Of a stretch of DNA of 64,000 nucleotides, positions 49,739-61,700 are shown piece after piece. Both the position numbers and the translations under genes were made by a program. The stretch covers positions 603,444-667,443 of the forward strand of contig CAADRB010000015.1 in the NCBI GenBank assembly GCA_900708905.1, in the 5' to 3' direction. Positions within the stretch are counted from its first letter, which is position 1; every line of letters starts with the position of its first letter. This DNA comes from Hymenolepis diminuta (Eukaryota > Platyhelminthes > Cestoda > Cyclophyllidea > Hymenolepididae). The notes beneath the pieces were generated by a model. It was not told the origin of the DNA and searched no databases. It worked only from the letters and a program-made list of their open reading frames with translations.

Positions 49739-52700
49739 ATGCATATACAATATGAGATTCTGGAAATTTACAAAAAAACTAAGAAGAGAGACTTTAAACA
49801 TGCCACTTATACTTTAAAAAACTTAGAAGAAAAAGCGTTTACTGAGGATGGTGTTATTGGTATAAAAATATTACTTTCAACATAACATTCATTATAAGAA
49901 CCGTTTTTACTTGAGGGCTTTAGGTCATCACGCGCTTTTAAGTCATTTGCAGTTCTTGAACAAGCTCCTGAAGTATTTTATCTCTGTTATAATTCATTTT
50001 TAGGCTGAGAGTTTCAAATTTCATTTTTGTAATTTTCTTGCAAAAATTGTCCTTCATGATGGGAATTATCCTGGGCAGTATTACTTGGACTTTTTGGTAT
50101 GTTATCAACATCTTTCCTATTTTAATTCCAGGAACTATCTTATTCTGGGTTTATTTGCTCCAAATCTGCAAAGCTTAAAGAGGCTTGGTTGCATCTTTTT
50201 AGAAAGGTATACCGGGTGTTTTTTAAAATTGTCTTTAGGTTATCACTCATTCAAGAAATAAATTGCCGAATTTAACTGTTCCCGAAAATTATGTTAAACA
50301 GTTTTTTGATCAATTGGCATCTAAACAACCTCAAGCAGTTACCGGTGTTCTATGTTCGACTTTAGCCACGGTTATTTCTAGTACTTCAACAACTTATTTG
50401 CGTGAACGATTTTACGGTTTTCTCGCAAAATTACTAGCAGAAAAGCTCTCTCACAGAACAAAGAAAGCTGAATTCATCGTAATATCGGCGGTATCTTCTA
50501 GCATAGCTAAGTTGCTGCAAAGTGCTGATGTAAAGCCAAAACAGGGAGGTAATATTGTGCATCAACTTCTAAATTCCTTTAAGATGCAGACAAGTTTTTC
50601 GGTTACTCTCTTCAAATTCTTCTTGCTGATTTGGATAAAATTAGTCAATACAAGACAATCAAAAGTGCTTGTAAACTCCTTTCAGCTTCTTGTAAACATG
50701 TCTCCTCATGTGATTGGTCGAAAGCACAGGTTTATTCCACACTCTCCTTGTTAATTTCTTTTTCCCATATAGGCAGTTATTGTATATCTACAAAACCTAA
50801 CCAATCACAAAAATTCCTCGTTAGCCAGTACCGCGAGGGGTTCATACACTGCTCTTTTGAAATTTGTCAGCAAATCAGATTCCATTTCTGATGGTGAGAT
50901 AAAGATAATTCTTAATAAAGTTATTCCATTTCTTACGGAAAACTTTGCTCTGGAGGCTTTGCCCACAAAGTTGCTTTCATTTCGATTGAAGGGTTTGAGC
51001 ATTTTACTGCCTGTAAGATCGCTAATTCTGCGCCTTAATTACTTTTTATTTGTAGTTGTATGTGAAGCACTCTGCCAACCATGATTCGACCCAAATCCTA
51101 GCCTTGGAAGTACAAGAAATTACTCGAATGGCTAATGAAATTTCAAACAATCCGGTACTTCCTCTTGCCTACTGTCTCACAGACCTGTTGGATGCCTTGT
51201 TAAATCTTTTGACAAAGTTGCCTGAGATGCGGGAGTCTTTGGTGGATTCGTTGAAATTGGGGATCATTTCTTGTTTCCAAGCTTATCCTCGACTCTCCCA
51301 AGCTTCCACGGAGTCTATCGCTAGGATACTAATCAAGATTATCGAGAAGATGGCGGACGATAAAGATGTGCTTGCAGTTCTCGATGAAGCATGTGAGTAT
51401 TTTGTAACTAAAATTGGGTACTTCATTATTAAAACTCTTGCATGTTTAAATTATTTTCTAACTTTTCGTCTTAACACAGTAAGTTATGCTAAATTGTAAA
51501 TGGTTACGTATATTTAAAATTCTTCTAAGCAACGCAAGTGATAAGTGCTTCAATTCCAAAATTAAGGTCTTGAAAGCGCCAAAATTTAGAGGCGAATAAT
51601 GAAAAAGTTTATTTGTAAAATTATGTTCATCGAGTAGATTTATCTTGCGTCTTCGCAGAGCCATGATGTACGAAAAGCTTGCTGAGCGGATGCCTCACCA
51701 AATTTTAACGCTCAAGCTTCAGCCAATTCGCTTTTGGGCTGCAGTTAAAAGTCTACCAAATACTGAAACTTCTTTTTAGAGGTAAAGACGTCATGGCTTA
51801 GGAAAATGGAGCAAAACGCTGATCTGTCATGACTGAAACACCCGACACAGTTTAATCCTTTTCTTAAGCTAAGAAACCTAAACTCGAGAGGATATCGACA
51901 AGTAATGTTACTAGTTATGTGCAGAATTGAAGGCAAAATTTTTCCATTATCTAAGAGATTACTGTTTTACAAACAACTTTTGGTTTTACATCTTACCAAA
52001 TGTTCAAATTTCCTCCCCAATCTTGATATTAATTGCGATGCCGGTTTAACTTCGACATATGTAAGCCGACGGAGAAGCTTAATAAATAACTGAAAGTAGC
52101 AAAATAAAAGTGCATGTTCTTTAATTTGAGCTGAGTAGGGGATAAGAGAAAATCTCGGACTTGATAGTACGCCTTGCCTCCCCTCACAATTGAAACTATA
52201 ATGCTATAAATCCGCTCTTTTGACTATCCTTCAAAGTTATCAGACGATCATTTTGTAGTCATTGGGTACGCCAGTCAATATAATTCCAAGCCTACTTGTG
52301 AATGCGTTCTCCAATGCTCATCTTAGGAGACTCGAATTCTAACACTATCAGCTAAACATAACCAGTGCAGTTTTTCATTCCGCTCATTGGGCGTGTGCTG
52401 ATGGGTATCATGGCCTCTGACATGGCAGACGTAAATGCAAACCACTGCGCCATCGACATACACCAGCCAAGTTTAATTTTACATATGAAAGAGTGGGAAG
52501 TTGGATTTGATATATGGAGTATAGGATCCTTCCTCGTTCATTGTTCAGCTCAGATTGTAGATGGGTTGGCATATTCTAAATATTTTGGGTCCTTAGTGGA
52601 ATTATCCATTTCTTTTTGGATTTAAATGTGTATCTCCTATAAAGCTTTGGAATTTATATTGCCACAAATTACAATATGTTGAAATTAAAGATGACTGCCT

Positions 52701-55700
52701 TTTGTATGATTATCAATTTGTATCTTAGACTCTTGTATGAATCAGAAGTAGGAAAATTAACAGGTAAATTTAATTATTTGAGCCAAATGGAGCAACGAGC
52801 AATTTAATGTATTCCATCGCATGTTACTTAAATTTATACTATTTTCTAGCAATTGACCTGCTCTGAATTTCTTTGGAGTAGAATTTGCCTTCTTTAATAT
52901 GACCACTTTCTCTTTTTAAAGATATTTTATTAAAATTTTTATTGATTTCCCTTTAGTTTACCACATTGTCCTCCAGACTTGTTCTCATTCTCCGTTCGAC
53001 CTTGATGCCAGCGAATCAGATGACGATGATTCAAATGAAGCTGAAAAGGACACAGAGGAAGACAGCTTTGAAAAGTCTCAACAACCCAATGTTTCTTCCC
53101 AGGCAGAAGTAGCAATTCCTCTGCCTTCCTTCAGGGAATATCTTCCTCTTTGGAGATATCTTTTGGGCCTCCCCACGGGTATAAGAAAAAAGGTATTTCA
53201 AATTGATCAAATTGAGCTTGAAGTCTTGACCAAATCAATTTGACTGTAACAATCTTCATTGATTTCTTGCATTTACTAGCGCGATACCTTTCGTGTTTTA
53301 TTATTTTTTTTGACTGGTATATTTTGTGATCGCATTTGTTCTAGCAACCAGTCTAGGCCCATGGTCATGTAAAGGAAGATGAGATCAATGGTTGAGATGA
53401 TCGAGGGATAAGGTGTCGGATTATTCCGATACATAAACTAGTCCATAGTGCCACAACCTCCAAATGTCTGGGTACTGTTACTTAACACATGGGCTGAAAA
53501 GTCCCGGGCCTAACACATAGATGGCGCTAGTTTTATTGCAGTCACCTTTCTTTCAGTTAATACTAACCTTCAAAAGACAGCTGTTAAAATTTCATGATAT
53601 GCTATTCATTAGTTTGTGAGTTATTGTGCTAAGAGTGACGCTACTTTTGTTATTTTCAAAACAATGGATCAAAAACATCTTCGTGTTTTAATTTTACACT
53701 GCTTCTTGATGGGAATAAATACCGTTCAAGCGAACCAATGGCTTGAAAAGTGTTATGGGGACTCCGCTCCATCAGAAACAACAATAAAATGTTGGTTCGC
53801 TGACTTCAAACGTGGTCGTAGAGACACCGACACACAGAACGCAGTGGACGTCCAAATGAGGCGGTAACACCAGAAAACATAAAAAAATCCACAAAATCGT
53901 TTTAAATGGGGGAAAAGTGAAGTTGCGTGAGTTAGCTGGCATCGTAAAGATATCAAAAGAACGTGNNNNNNNNNNNNNNNNNNNNNNNNNNNNNNNNNNN
54001 NNNNNNNNNNNNNNNNNNNNNNNNNNNNNNNNNNNNNNNNNNNNNNNNNNNNNNNNNNNNNNNNNNNNNNNNNNNNNNNNNNNNNNNNNNNNNNNNNNNN
54101 NNNNNNNNNNNNNNNNNNNNNNNNNNNNNNNNNNNNNNNNNNNNNNNNNNNNNNNNNNNNNNNNNNNNNNNNNNNNNNNNNNNNNNNNNNNNNNNNNNNN
54201 NNNNNNNNNNNNNNNNNNNNNNNNNNNNNNNNNNNNNNNNNNNNNNNNNNNNNNNNNNNNNNNNNNNNNNNNNNNNNNNNNNNNNNNNNNNNNNNNNNNN
54301 NNNNNNNNNNNNNNNNNNNNNNNNNNNNNNNNNNNNNNNNNNNNNNNNNNNNNNNNNNNNNNNNNNNNNNNNNNNNNNNNNNNNNNNNNNNNNNNNNNNN
54401 NNNNNNNNNNNNNNNNNNNNNNNNNNNNNNNNNNNNNNNNNNNNNNNNNGCCAGATTTGGCTCCCAGCGACTACTGGCTGTTTGCAGACCTGAAAAAATG
54501 CTCGGCGGTAAGAAATTTGGCACGAATGAAGAGGTTATCGCTGAAAGTGAGGCCTATTTTGAGGCAAAGATAAATCGTTCTACAAAAGTGGTATTGAAAT
54601 GTTAGAGCGGCGCTGGAATGATTGCGTTGCTCTTGATGGAGATTACGTTGATGAATAAAGCTAATTTTGAACCGAAAAAACTATGTTTTCTTTGTTAGGC
54701 CCTGGACTTCTCAGCCCATGTGTTATATTTGTTTTTTTCTTATCTATTTCATGGATTTTTTTGTTAAAATTAAAGAAAAAATACAGAAATATTAAGATTA
54801 CAAGTTTTGACTTGCTGCTCATTGACTATTTGAAGAGACAGATATGTTGAGATAGCATGATAAATCTCTGATTTTCAATTTACCACTGAACACAGTAGAC
54901 TTCAGACTCCGCAAAGAAGCAATGAATTATATTTCAGTTAATAAACAACTATTCTGAAGAATCCCGAATTCGAATTAAGATTCTTTTTTGCTCCAATTTG
55001 CATTATTTACTTCTACCGGATCCCCTTCTCATTTTGATTAGATAACTTTAGACGTTCTTCCATGATCAAAAATTGCAATTATCTTGCTTTACCATAAGTA
55101 ATAAGAATACAAAACTTAGTCGTTCAATTAAACATTCTATGGCTGTGAAGATAGGGTAGTTGCGATCACCCATTCTTAATAACTCATATGAAGCTCCAAG
55201 GATAAAAAACACAATTTTTCTAAAAAAGTTTCTATGATAATCTCTAACTTATACATATTCCAATCTATAAAGTGTAACTGGACTGAAATCTTAAAATAAG
55301 TCACTACTTCTTCACTCTCTTAAGTGTCATATATTGACACACTATGAAGTTCTAGAACTCTGTTCAATTGCAAAGGCGGTGGTGTTTATTTACATCATCT
55401 CTCTTTCCAACTTCTTTCTTTAACAAGGACTTTTGATATACGAATGTAATGTAAAATCTTGTTTATTTAAGTATTTTAAGAAACAGATTTACCAGAATTG
55501 ACTAACGGACGGATTAATAGTGGTTGGATGAGATGTTTGGCAATTTTTTGCGATTAACTAAGTAACACTGGTCGCTGAAATTCAAGCTTCACTAATAAAT
55601 GGTTAATAAACTTCTTTTCTTTCAGGAGAATCACAAATTCATCCCCAAACATTGTTCAGCCCTAGTTCTACGGTTCCTATTTAACTCCTCCCTGGCGATT

Positions 55701-58700
55701 GTGAAACGGCTGGATTTCTCTTACGATGAATTGAGTGCAGATACTATTGATTTGGAGACGCAGATTGACATCAAAACCCCTCACGACGTACTAATACTTT
55801 CAAATATTGCTGAATTTTTAGAGTAATTAACATTTGGTACATGATTAAAATAAGGTGAAAGCGGTGCTGAAAAAGTCTTTTTTTTTTTCAGACGTATTCT
55901 ACCGGATTGTACAGTCGAAAATTTCAAGGAGTCAGGGGCCTCTTTTCTTCAAAGTTGCCTACAACTTGTAGAAAGGTGACTATTTTATAACTGTTTGGCC
56001 TTTATAAAGCTGCGCTTTAATCGAATCTTAGGTAGAAGAAAGAGGACTTTTAGCTCAAATGAATGTCTCTTTATTAGGGAAAAAAATTCGCTTTGGTTGC
56101 CTGGTTAGCCAATAATTTCTGCGATGGTTTCCTTACAAGTGGTCTTATGTATCCAGATGTGAGCGTGGGAATCCAATAGTCCTTTGCATGAGTGATTAAG
56201 CTTGCAAGTTTCTTTCGAGTTCACTGAAAATGTTCTATTAGGCTTCCAAACAGTGTCAAATAGAAAAAAAATATTTCGCTTCATAAATCAAGGGATTTGA
56301 TATTCATAATATCCACTGGAACTAGTTCTCACATCGAAGTATTTACAGACGCTCATACTGAACATGAGGGTACCGTTTTAAAGCATCTCTAATTAAGAAT
56401 CTTTTTAATAACAAATATTAGGAATTTAATGTATAATGCTAGTAGTCACCGTTACTTTGCTAGGTGCCGACTTAGTTACTACTCAGTACTGTTTCTCATA
56501 TCCAATTGGAAGAAAGCAGAGTGCTGTAGCTCAATAACGGTGTCTGTATTAAGTAAATGCAACCGAGCTTATCACTTGGAATACGGTAGACTGGCTGCCT
56601 CGTTAACTAGAAATGTTGCAATGATAAGACTATATATTCAGAAATGAGAAAAATATTATCTAAATACCTAGCGTTCGGGTGAGGGGGAAGGGAGAATTTC
56701 ATTAATTGAATTTGGTGAACTTTGTTTTGGACAACGAATTTATTTCCAATGAGAATGAATCGGCATTGTGGATTTCAATATTCAATGTATGACGGTTGAC
56801 GTAGAGCCTATAAAATATAATTTATACAATTTATTAATTAAAATCACAAATTATGTATCTCGATATATTGGTGCATAGTCACTAACACGGTAAATTCTTG
56901 TGAAAACCTGAAATTGGCTGAAAAAACGAGGTAAGAAACTTTTTCCTTACCCTTTCATCGCATTGAGATTTTAATTGTTCATCAATATCTATATTAGTTT
57001 GCTTTCTGAAATCGCACTGTTATCAAACGATAATTCTTCACGTTGACTCATAGTGTACAATACATGTTAAAACGTATTCACATTATTTCTTTCACCATTT
57101 ACAGGTATCCGTTACTAAGTGGTCTCTACCGTCTACTTAAATTGGCTATTTTGTTAGCAAAACGGTCGGGTTTCTTCCAGCCTAATGAACTTGCATTCGA
57201 TACTCATCTTCATTCATTTGCCCGTTTTCTTATTGGTTCATTTTCACCATTGGGAGCCTTATCTGCAGACGATCTCACTATAGCTCGAAGCTCATGCCTT
57301 CTTAGTTTTCCTTTGTCAGTAATTGGTCATTCAAATGTTACTCAAATTGGGCATATTATTGCTTCCATCTCGAAACTGGTCAACTTTCAAGGCCGATGTG
57401 CTTCATTAGCAATCGAAATCGCATCTGCCGTTGAAGAGTGGTTAAAAGGTATGTGAATTTAAAGTGCCCATATGTTTCTCCGCTTTAGAAACTAAAGCAG
57501 ATCCGTCTTTTTATCCAACTGCATTTTCGGCCCTCGTTCCGGCATTGGTTAATTTACTGAATGTAAATTCTGATAAACCAGTAAGAGCCAAGAGCGTTTT
57601 TCCTCTTATTGGTCGGCGTTCCTATCACTCAAACCTTAGAACAGAGTTGCGGCATGCTTTAAAGGCTATCTCTAGGCCATCAATCGCATTAAATACTAAT
57701 TCGCTAATCAGGGAGGCTCAGATAAAAGTGATTGAACTGATTGGTCGAAATGTATCACACTGGAATCTCCTCAATATGGTATGTTGTTTGACTAAATTAA
57801 CCTTTCTAGGAAGAGATATCGGAAGAAGTCTGTGACAAATTTGTTGAAATTTTACCCATTGGGAAAGGAGTTTTCGATGATCTTTACTTATATTTACCTT
57901 TTCCTGATCTAAGACCCCGTATTCGTCTCTCAGATTTGCGTCTTCTCACAAGAATTCTTTATATTCTCTTATGGCGACCTAGGTCTTCTAAAATCTTGAA
58001 TAATGAAAGTAACTCAGAATAAATTATTTTATCTATACTACTTACAGTTTCTAAAGGCTTTTCAAGACAAACACGAGTATGCGCAGCTGAATATATTCAC
58101 GAATACATTGTTTTTGGATTAAACAATCAACGAGCAGCCTCAAATGATCCGACCGAACCAATCGGAAGCAGTGATGCATCCTATTGGCAGCTCCTCTTTC
58201 AAGTGGTGTTTATACTAGGAGCCGATGATGATCCAGTAAGCAAAGTATGTGCAAGATAATGGTCTTTTAGTTGATTCGTCGATTATTTCGCAGTCTAGCA
58301 TTCCAATTGGTTCATTGGTACGCGGGGTATTCAATAGCTGGTCTCTGTGAGTCTAAACTCCTTCAGAAGACCCTTTTGCGAATATTAAAGCTAATACCAC
58401 CAGAAGATGGTATTTTTGGCGTCATTGAATCTGCTTGGCCAATACCTGGTAATTTTTTGTGATATTTTGGATACTTTTTCATTAGAATCGGTTGATATCT
58501 CCCGAAAAAAGTTGGCATCAATTTGTCTTCGAGATTTCTTGGATTGGATGAATTCTGAAACTCCTGGTATGAAGAGGCGTCGATCATCTCTGGGTGATGA
58601 AAGCTTGAATGATCTTTTGCGGCAGATTTTGGACGGACTTTGTAGGGAAGGGTCAGCTTCTGTGGTTTTCATAGATGTAGTCGCTCCTTTGTTAGCGTAA

Positions 58701-61700
58701 GTCAACTTTATAATGGTAAATTTCTAATCTCCCTAGTGAACGTCCAGAACTTACGAGGAAATATATTTACGTTCTGATTGACGCATTCAAAAGACCAGGA
58801 AAAAATTTTTCTCCAACCGTTTTGAAAAGGGCTTTTAATCTAATAATTGATTTAATAAAACAATCTCCGGAAGATTTAGTATTTGAAGATTATTCTACTA
58901 CTTCAAAGCGACCCCGTTTAACACGAGCGACTCAAAATAAACCCAATATCGATTCGTTGGTACCTGTAACCTGGGAACATGCTTCAGTTTCTTCTTGCGT
59001 GAAATCTTTCCTTAAGGAATGCCAAGATTCTCCAAATCGAAAACTATTCCAGGAACTAATAGAACAGGTTCTTTCTGCAGCAAATTTGCAGCTCATACCC
59101 CAGATTATATTGGACTCTGAATCACTTGTTTCAATGTAACCACTTTTTTCCTTATAAGTAACACATCCAGGCTTGAAGGTAATATTGAGAACCCAACAGG
59201 ATTTATAAATTGCCTGGATAACTATTCCTGGCTGATAAGCTCCAATCTCTTGAGTAGTTCCAAATTTCTTGAAGTTATTAATCTACCGAATTGTTTGGTT
59301 ATCGTGAAATTAGAGGCGTATTGTTTATCTCCAGAAAGGTGACTGATTTAATTACGTTTTATTGATCGAATTTAGCCAAAATCCGGGAGGAACAGCCACT
59401 ATTTTAAATTTTCTTATTTCTCTACTCCGTTCTAAGCCAAGGACTGAATTGAGTAGTATATTCATCGAAAGTCATTCAATATGGAACTTTTTGGTTTTGT
59501 GCCTTTTGAATCCCGTTAAAGTAGGAATCAAATCGGATGAAAACACAGTAAATTGCTTTTTAAGTAAACTAAAAACCTTTTAGGCTATCACTGTACTTAA
59601 ATTGCTTTCAAAAGGTGACATCGACTTTGTTAAGGGATCGATTTCTCGATTTTTTGAATCAAAAGGGTTTGTTTATTTTTCTGGTTGAAATTTCAAAATA
59701 ATTTCATGCAGAATTTCAAGGAACTTATTGAATGTTGAATCGAATTGGATAAATGAAGATAATACTGACATCCTTTCTAGCATATCCTTATTGATTAGTA
59801 ATGTCAAAGTGGATATTGGTCTTCAAGATCTTTTTCCTTATTACATTAATAAGAAAATGTGTCAAGATGTTCTCATTACTCTGAAAGCAGCAAGTTTATC
59901 AATCGCGCCTGATGTGATATCGAAACTTATTCAATCTGTGTTCACGATTTCTGCATTCTTCAAATATCAGGTTAATAATTGGTATTGAAATTCTATTACC
60001 ATTTTCGTTGTAGATCTCATATGACAGGGAATTTATCTTAAATTTGGTAAATCATTCAAATAAATGCCGTATTCATCCGGTATCACTTTTGTCAATTTTG
60101 GGTCTGAATCAAGAAAATGAAGCATTACTTGAATCTCCAAATATGGTCATTTCAACCTTGCTTAAATTTTTGACCATATATTCACGAGAATCTAATAAGT
60201 AAGTATAACTGATTATACTTTTATACGCGATTGGTTAACTGATAATCAACTAAGTTATCGTCCATTGGTTTGTAGGTTAAGAATGAACCAATTGTGTGAA
60301 GGGATTACGAATATGTGGAAAAGTCGCATAGAACCCTTACTTCTATCCAAAGACTTTGATATTGGTCTCTTTGTTGATCTCTTGGAGGCCATTATTTCGT
60401 TATCTCAGATTGTGAGTCTCTCAAACTGTTATTTGTAGTATGTATATTATTGTCAGCCAACCGTAATCGCCATTCGAATTTTTAGGAACTGGACAGAAAT
60501 ATATTTATCTCCGCTTTTTTGCATCTCCTCAGAGACGAAACGCTGAATATATCTGCGAAGGTGAGATTTAAATGACTCCAGAATGAGGGCTGGCAGCTCC
60601 TTTCCTATTCTATAGGCTATATCTTCTATCTTCTGACAATCTTCAATACTACAACAAAACAGAGAAAAAAATGACAATTATAATCAGCTAGGTTTAATGG
60701 TACCAGTCTTCTTAATGAGAGAGGAGAACAGGATTAAAATGGGTGCAATGGGTCATATGTGGGTTCATATAATTTAGGATTGAAGACAATATCGTCGGGT
60801 CAGGCCGATTGTAGATGGTCGACAAATTAGGTCAAAATAACTCAACTAATGGACAGCATCGAGTGTCTTAAATTTGGCGCAGTTCAGGTTACTTGATCGC
60901 AGGTAATAAAGACTCAGGATAATAGTAAGTGAAATAGTGCAATCGAATAGTAAGATCAGGTAGACTCAGTAATGAATATTTGCACTGAAAGGTGTTAGTT
61001 CCCGGAAAAATTGATTAATTTGATCACCACGTAACTATCAATTACTACGGATATATTTGATATTGAGTTAGGCAGTATAGTTCTACGCTAAAAATTAAAC
61101 TGTGATATCTCTCTTAATGAGATGATCGAACAGAATTTTATTTCGCTTGGCCTACATTTTTTATCTTCAATCCCAGGTGAAGAATCTGGATATGCTGGCC
61201 TTCTTCCTTCAATCTGATATAACCCCAACAAACTTTACTTTGTCAAACGAAAGACGAGATGAGATTGTTGAGGCCGTCAAATATCTCGTTGCCTCTAATC
61301 TTCCATTAGACCTCGGTGAAGTGACCACCAACCCAGTAAAATTAGCTGAATGTTCAACTGTCTTGAAATCGGTTTGTTGAAAATTAACTCTATTTATCTC
61401 ATTAGTTGTAATGATTGATTGTCTTGGTAATCTTTTTATAGATATTATCCCTTCTGGAAACCCTAAGTTGTCCTGAAGCAATCCGTATGCTGATGATGGC
61501 GTTCTGTCGATACGATGATCATTTCATGGATGATGAACTGGAAGAATCTTTGCGGAGCGCAATGAGACGGTTAGATGTCTTTACTTCAATTAAATATATC
61601 TGTATCATATATCCGATTGTCATATCTTTTTTTCTGCAGTATCTGGACACGTCCTCTTAACCAAGAACAACTTTTAACTTCAGCACTAAATTATTTTGAG

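Larger units (their letters stand above)
49739..53192 (+). other. PRKDC exons 1-9 (amino-terminal HEAT block)
   Basis: Exons: 49739-49859, 49899-49972, 50004-50096, 50132-50206, 50239-50548, 50590-50729, 50773-51012, 51056-51392, 52957-53192. Most introns are 31-43 bases; the last is 1.56 kb. Recognisable stretches are LRERFYGFLAKLL in exon 5 and SFREYLPLWRYLLG in exon 9. Exon 9 also has a very acidic insert (SESDDDDSNEAEKDTEED). The 5' end of exon 1 is not fixed. Confidence 0.82.
53193..55625 (+). other. PRKDC intron 9 with mariner
   Basis: A 2.4 kb phase-0 intron that contains the mariner at 53485-54723. Outside it, 54726-55625 and 53193-53482 hold no supported frame. Confidence 0.8.

Noticed and set aside
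49911..49972. Acceptor at 49923 for PRKDC exon 2
   Set aside because: No upstream donor has the matching phase. The acceptor at 49898 matches a phase-1 donor at 49860 and leaves a typical 39-base intron.
52365..52625. Plus-strand 86-codon frame in PRKDC intron 8
   Set aside because: It overlaps the antisense SINE and begins on an alternative start, so it is a repeat-derived chance frame.
57583..57641. Extra intron in PRKDC exon 13 (GTAAGA donor, CCTTAG acceptor)
   Set aside because: Removing it shifts the frame to an early stop, while read-through gives a continuous match to DNA-PKcs.
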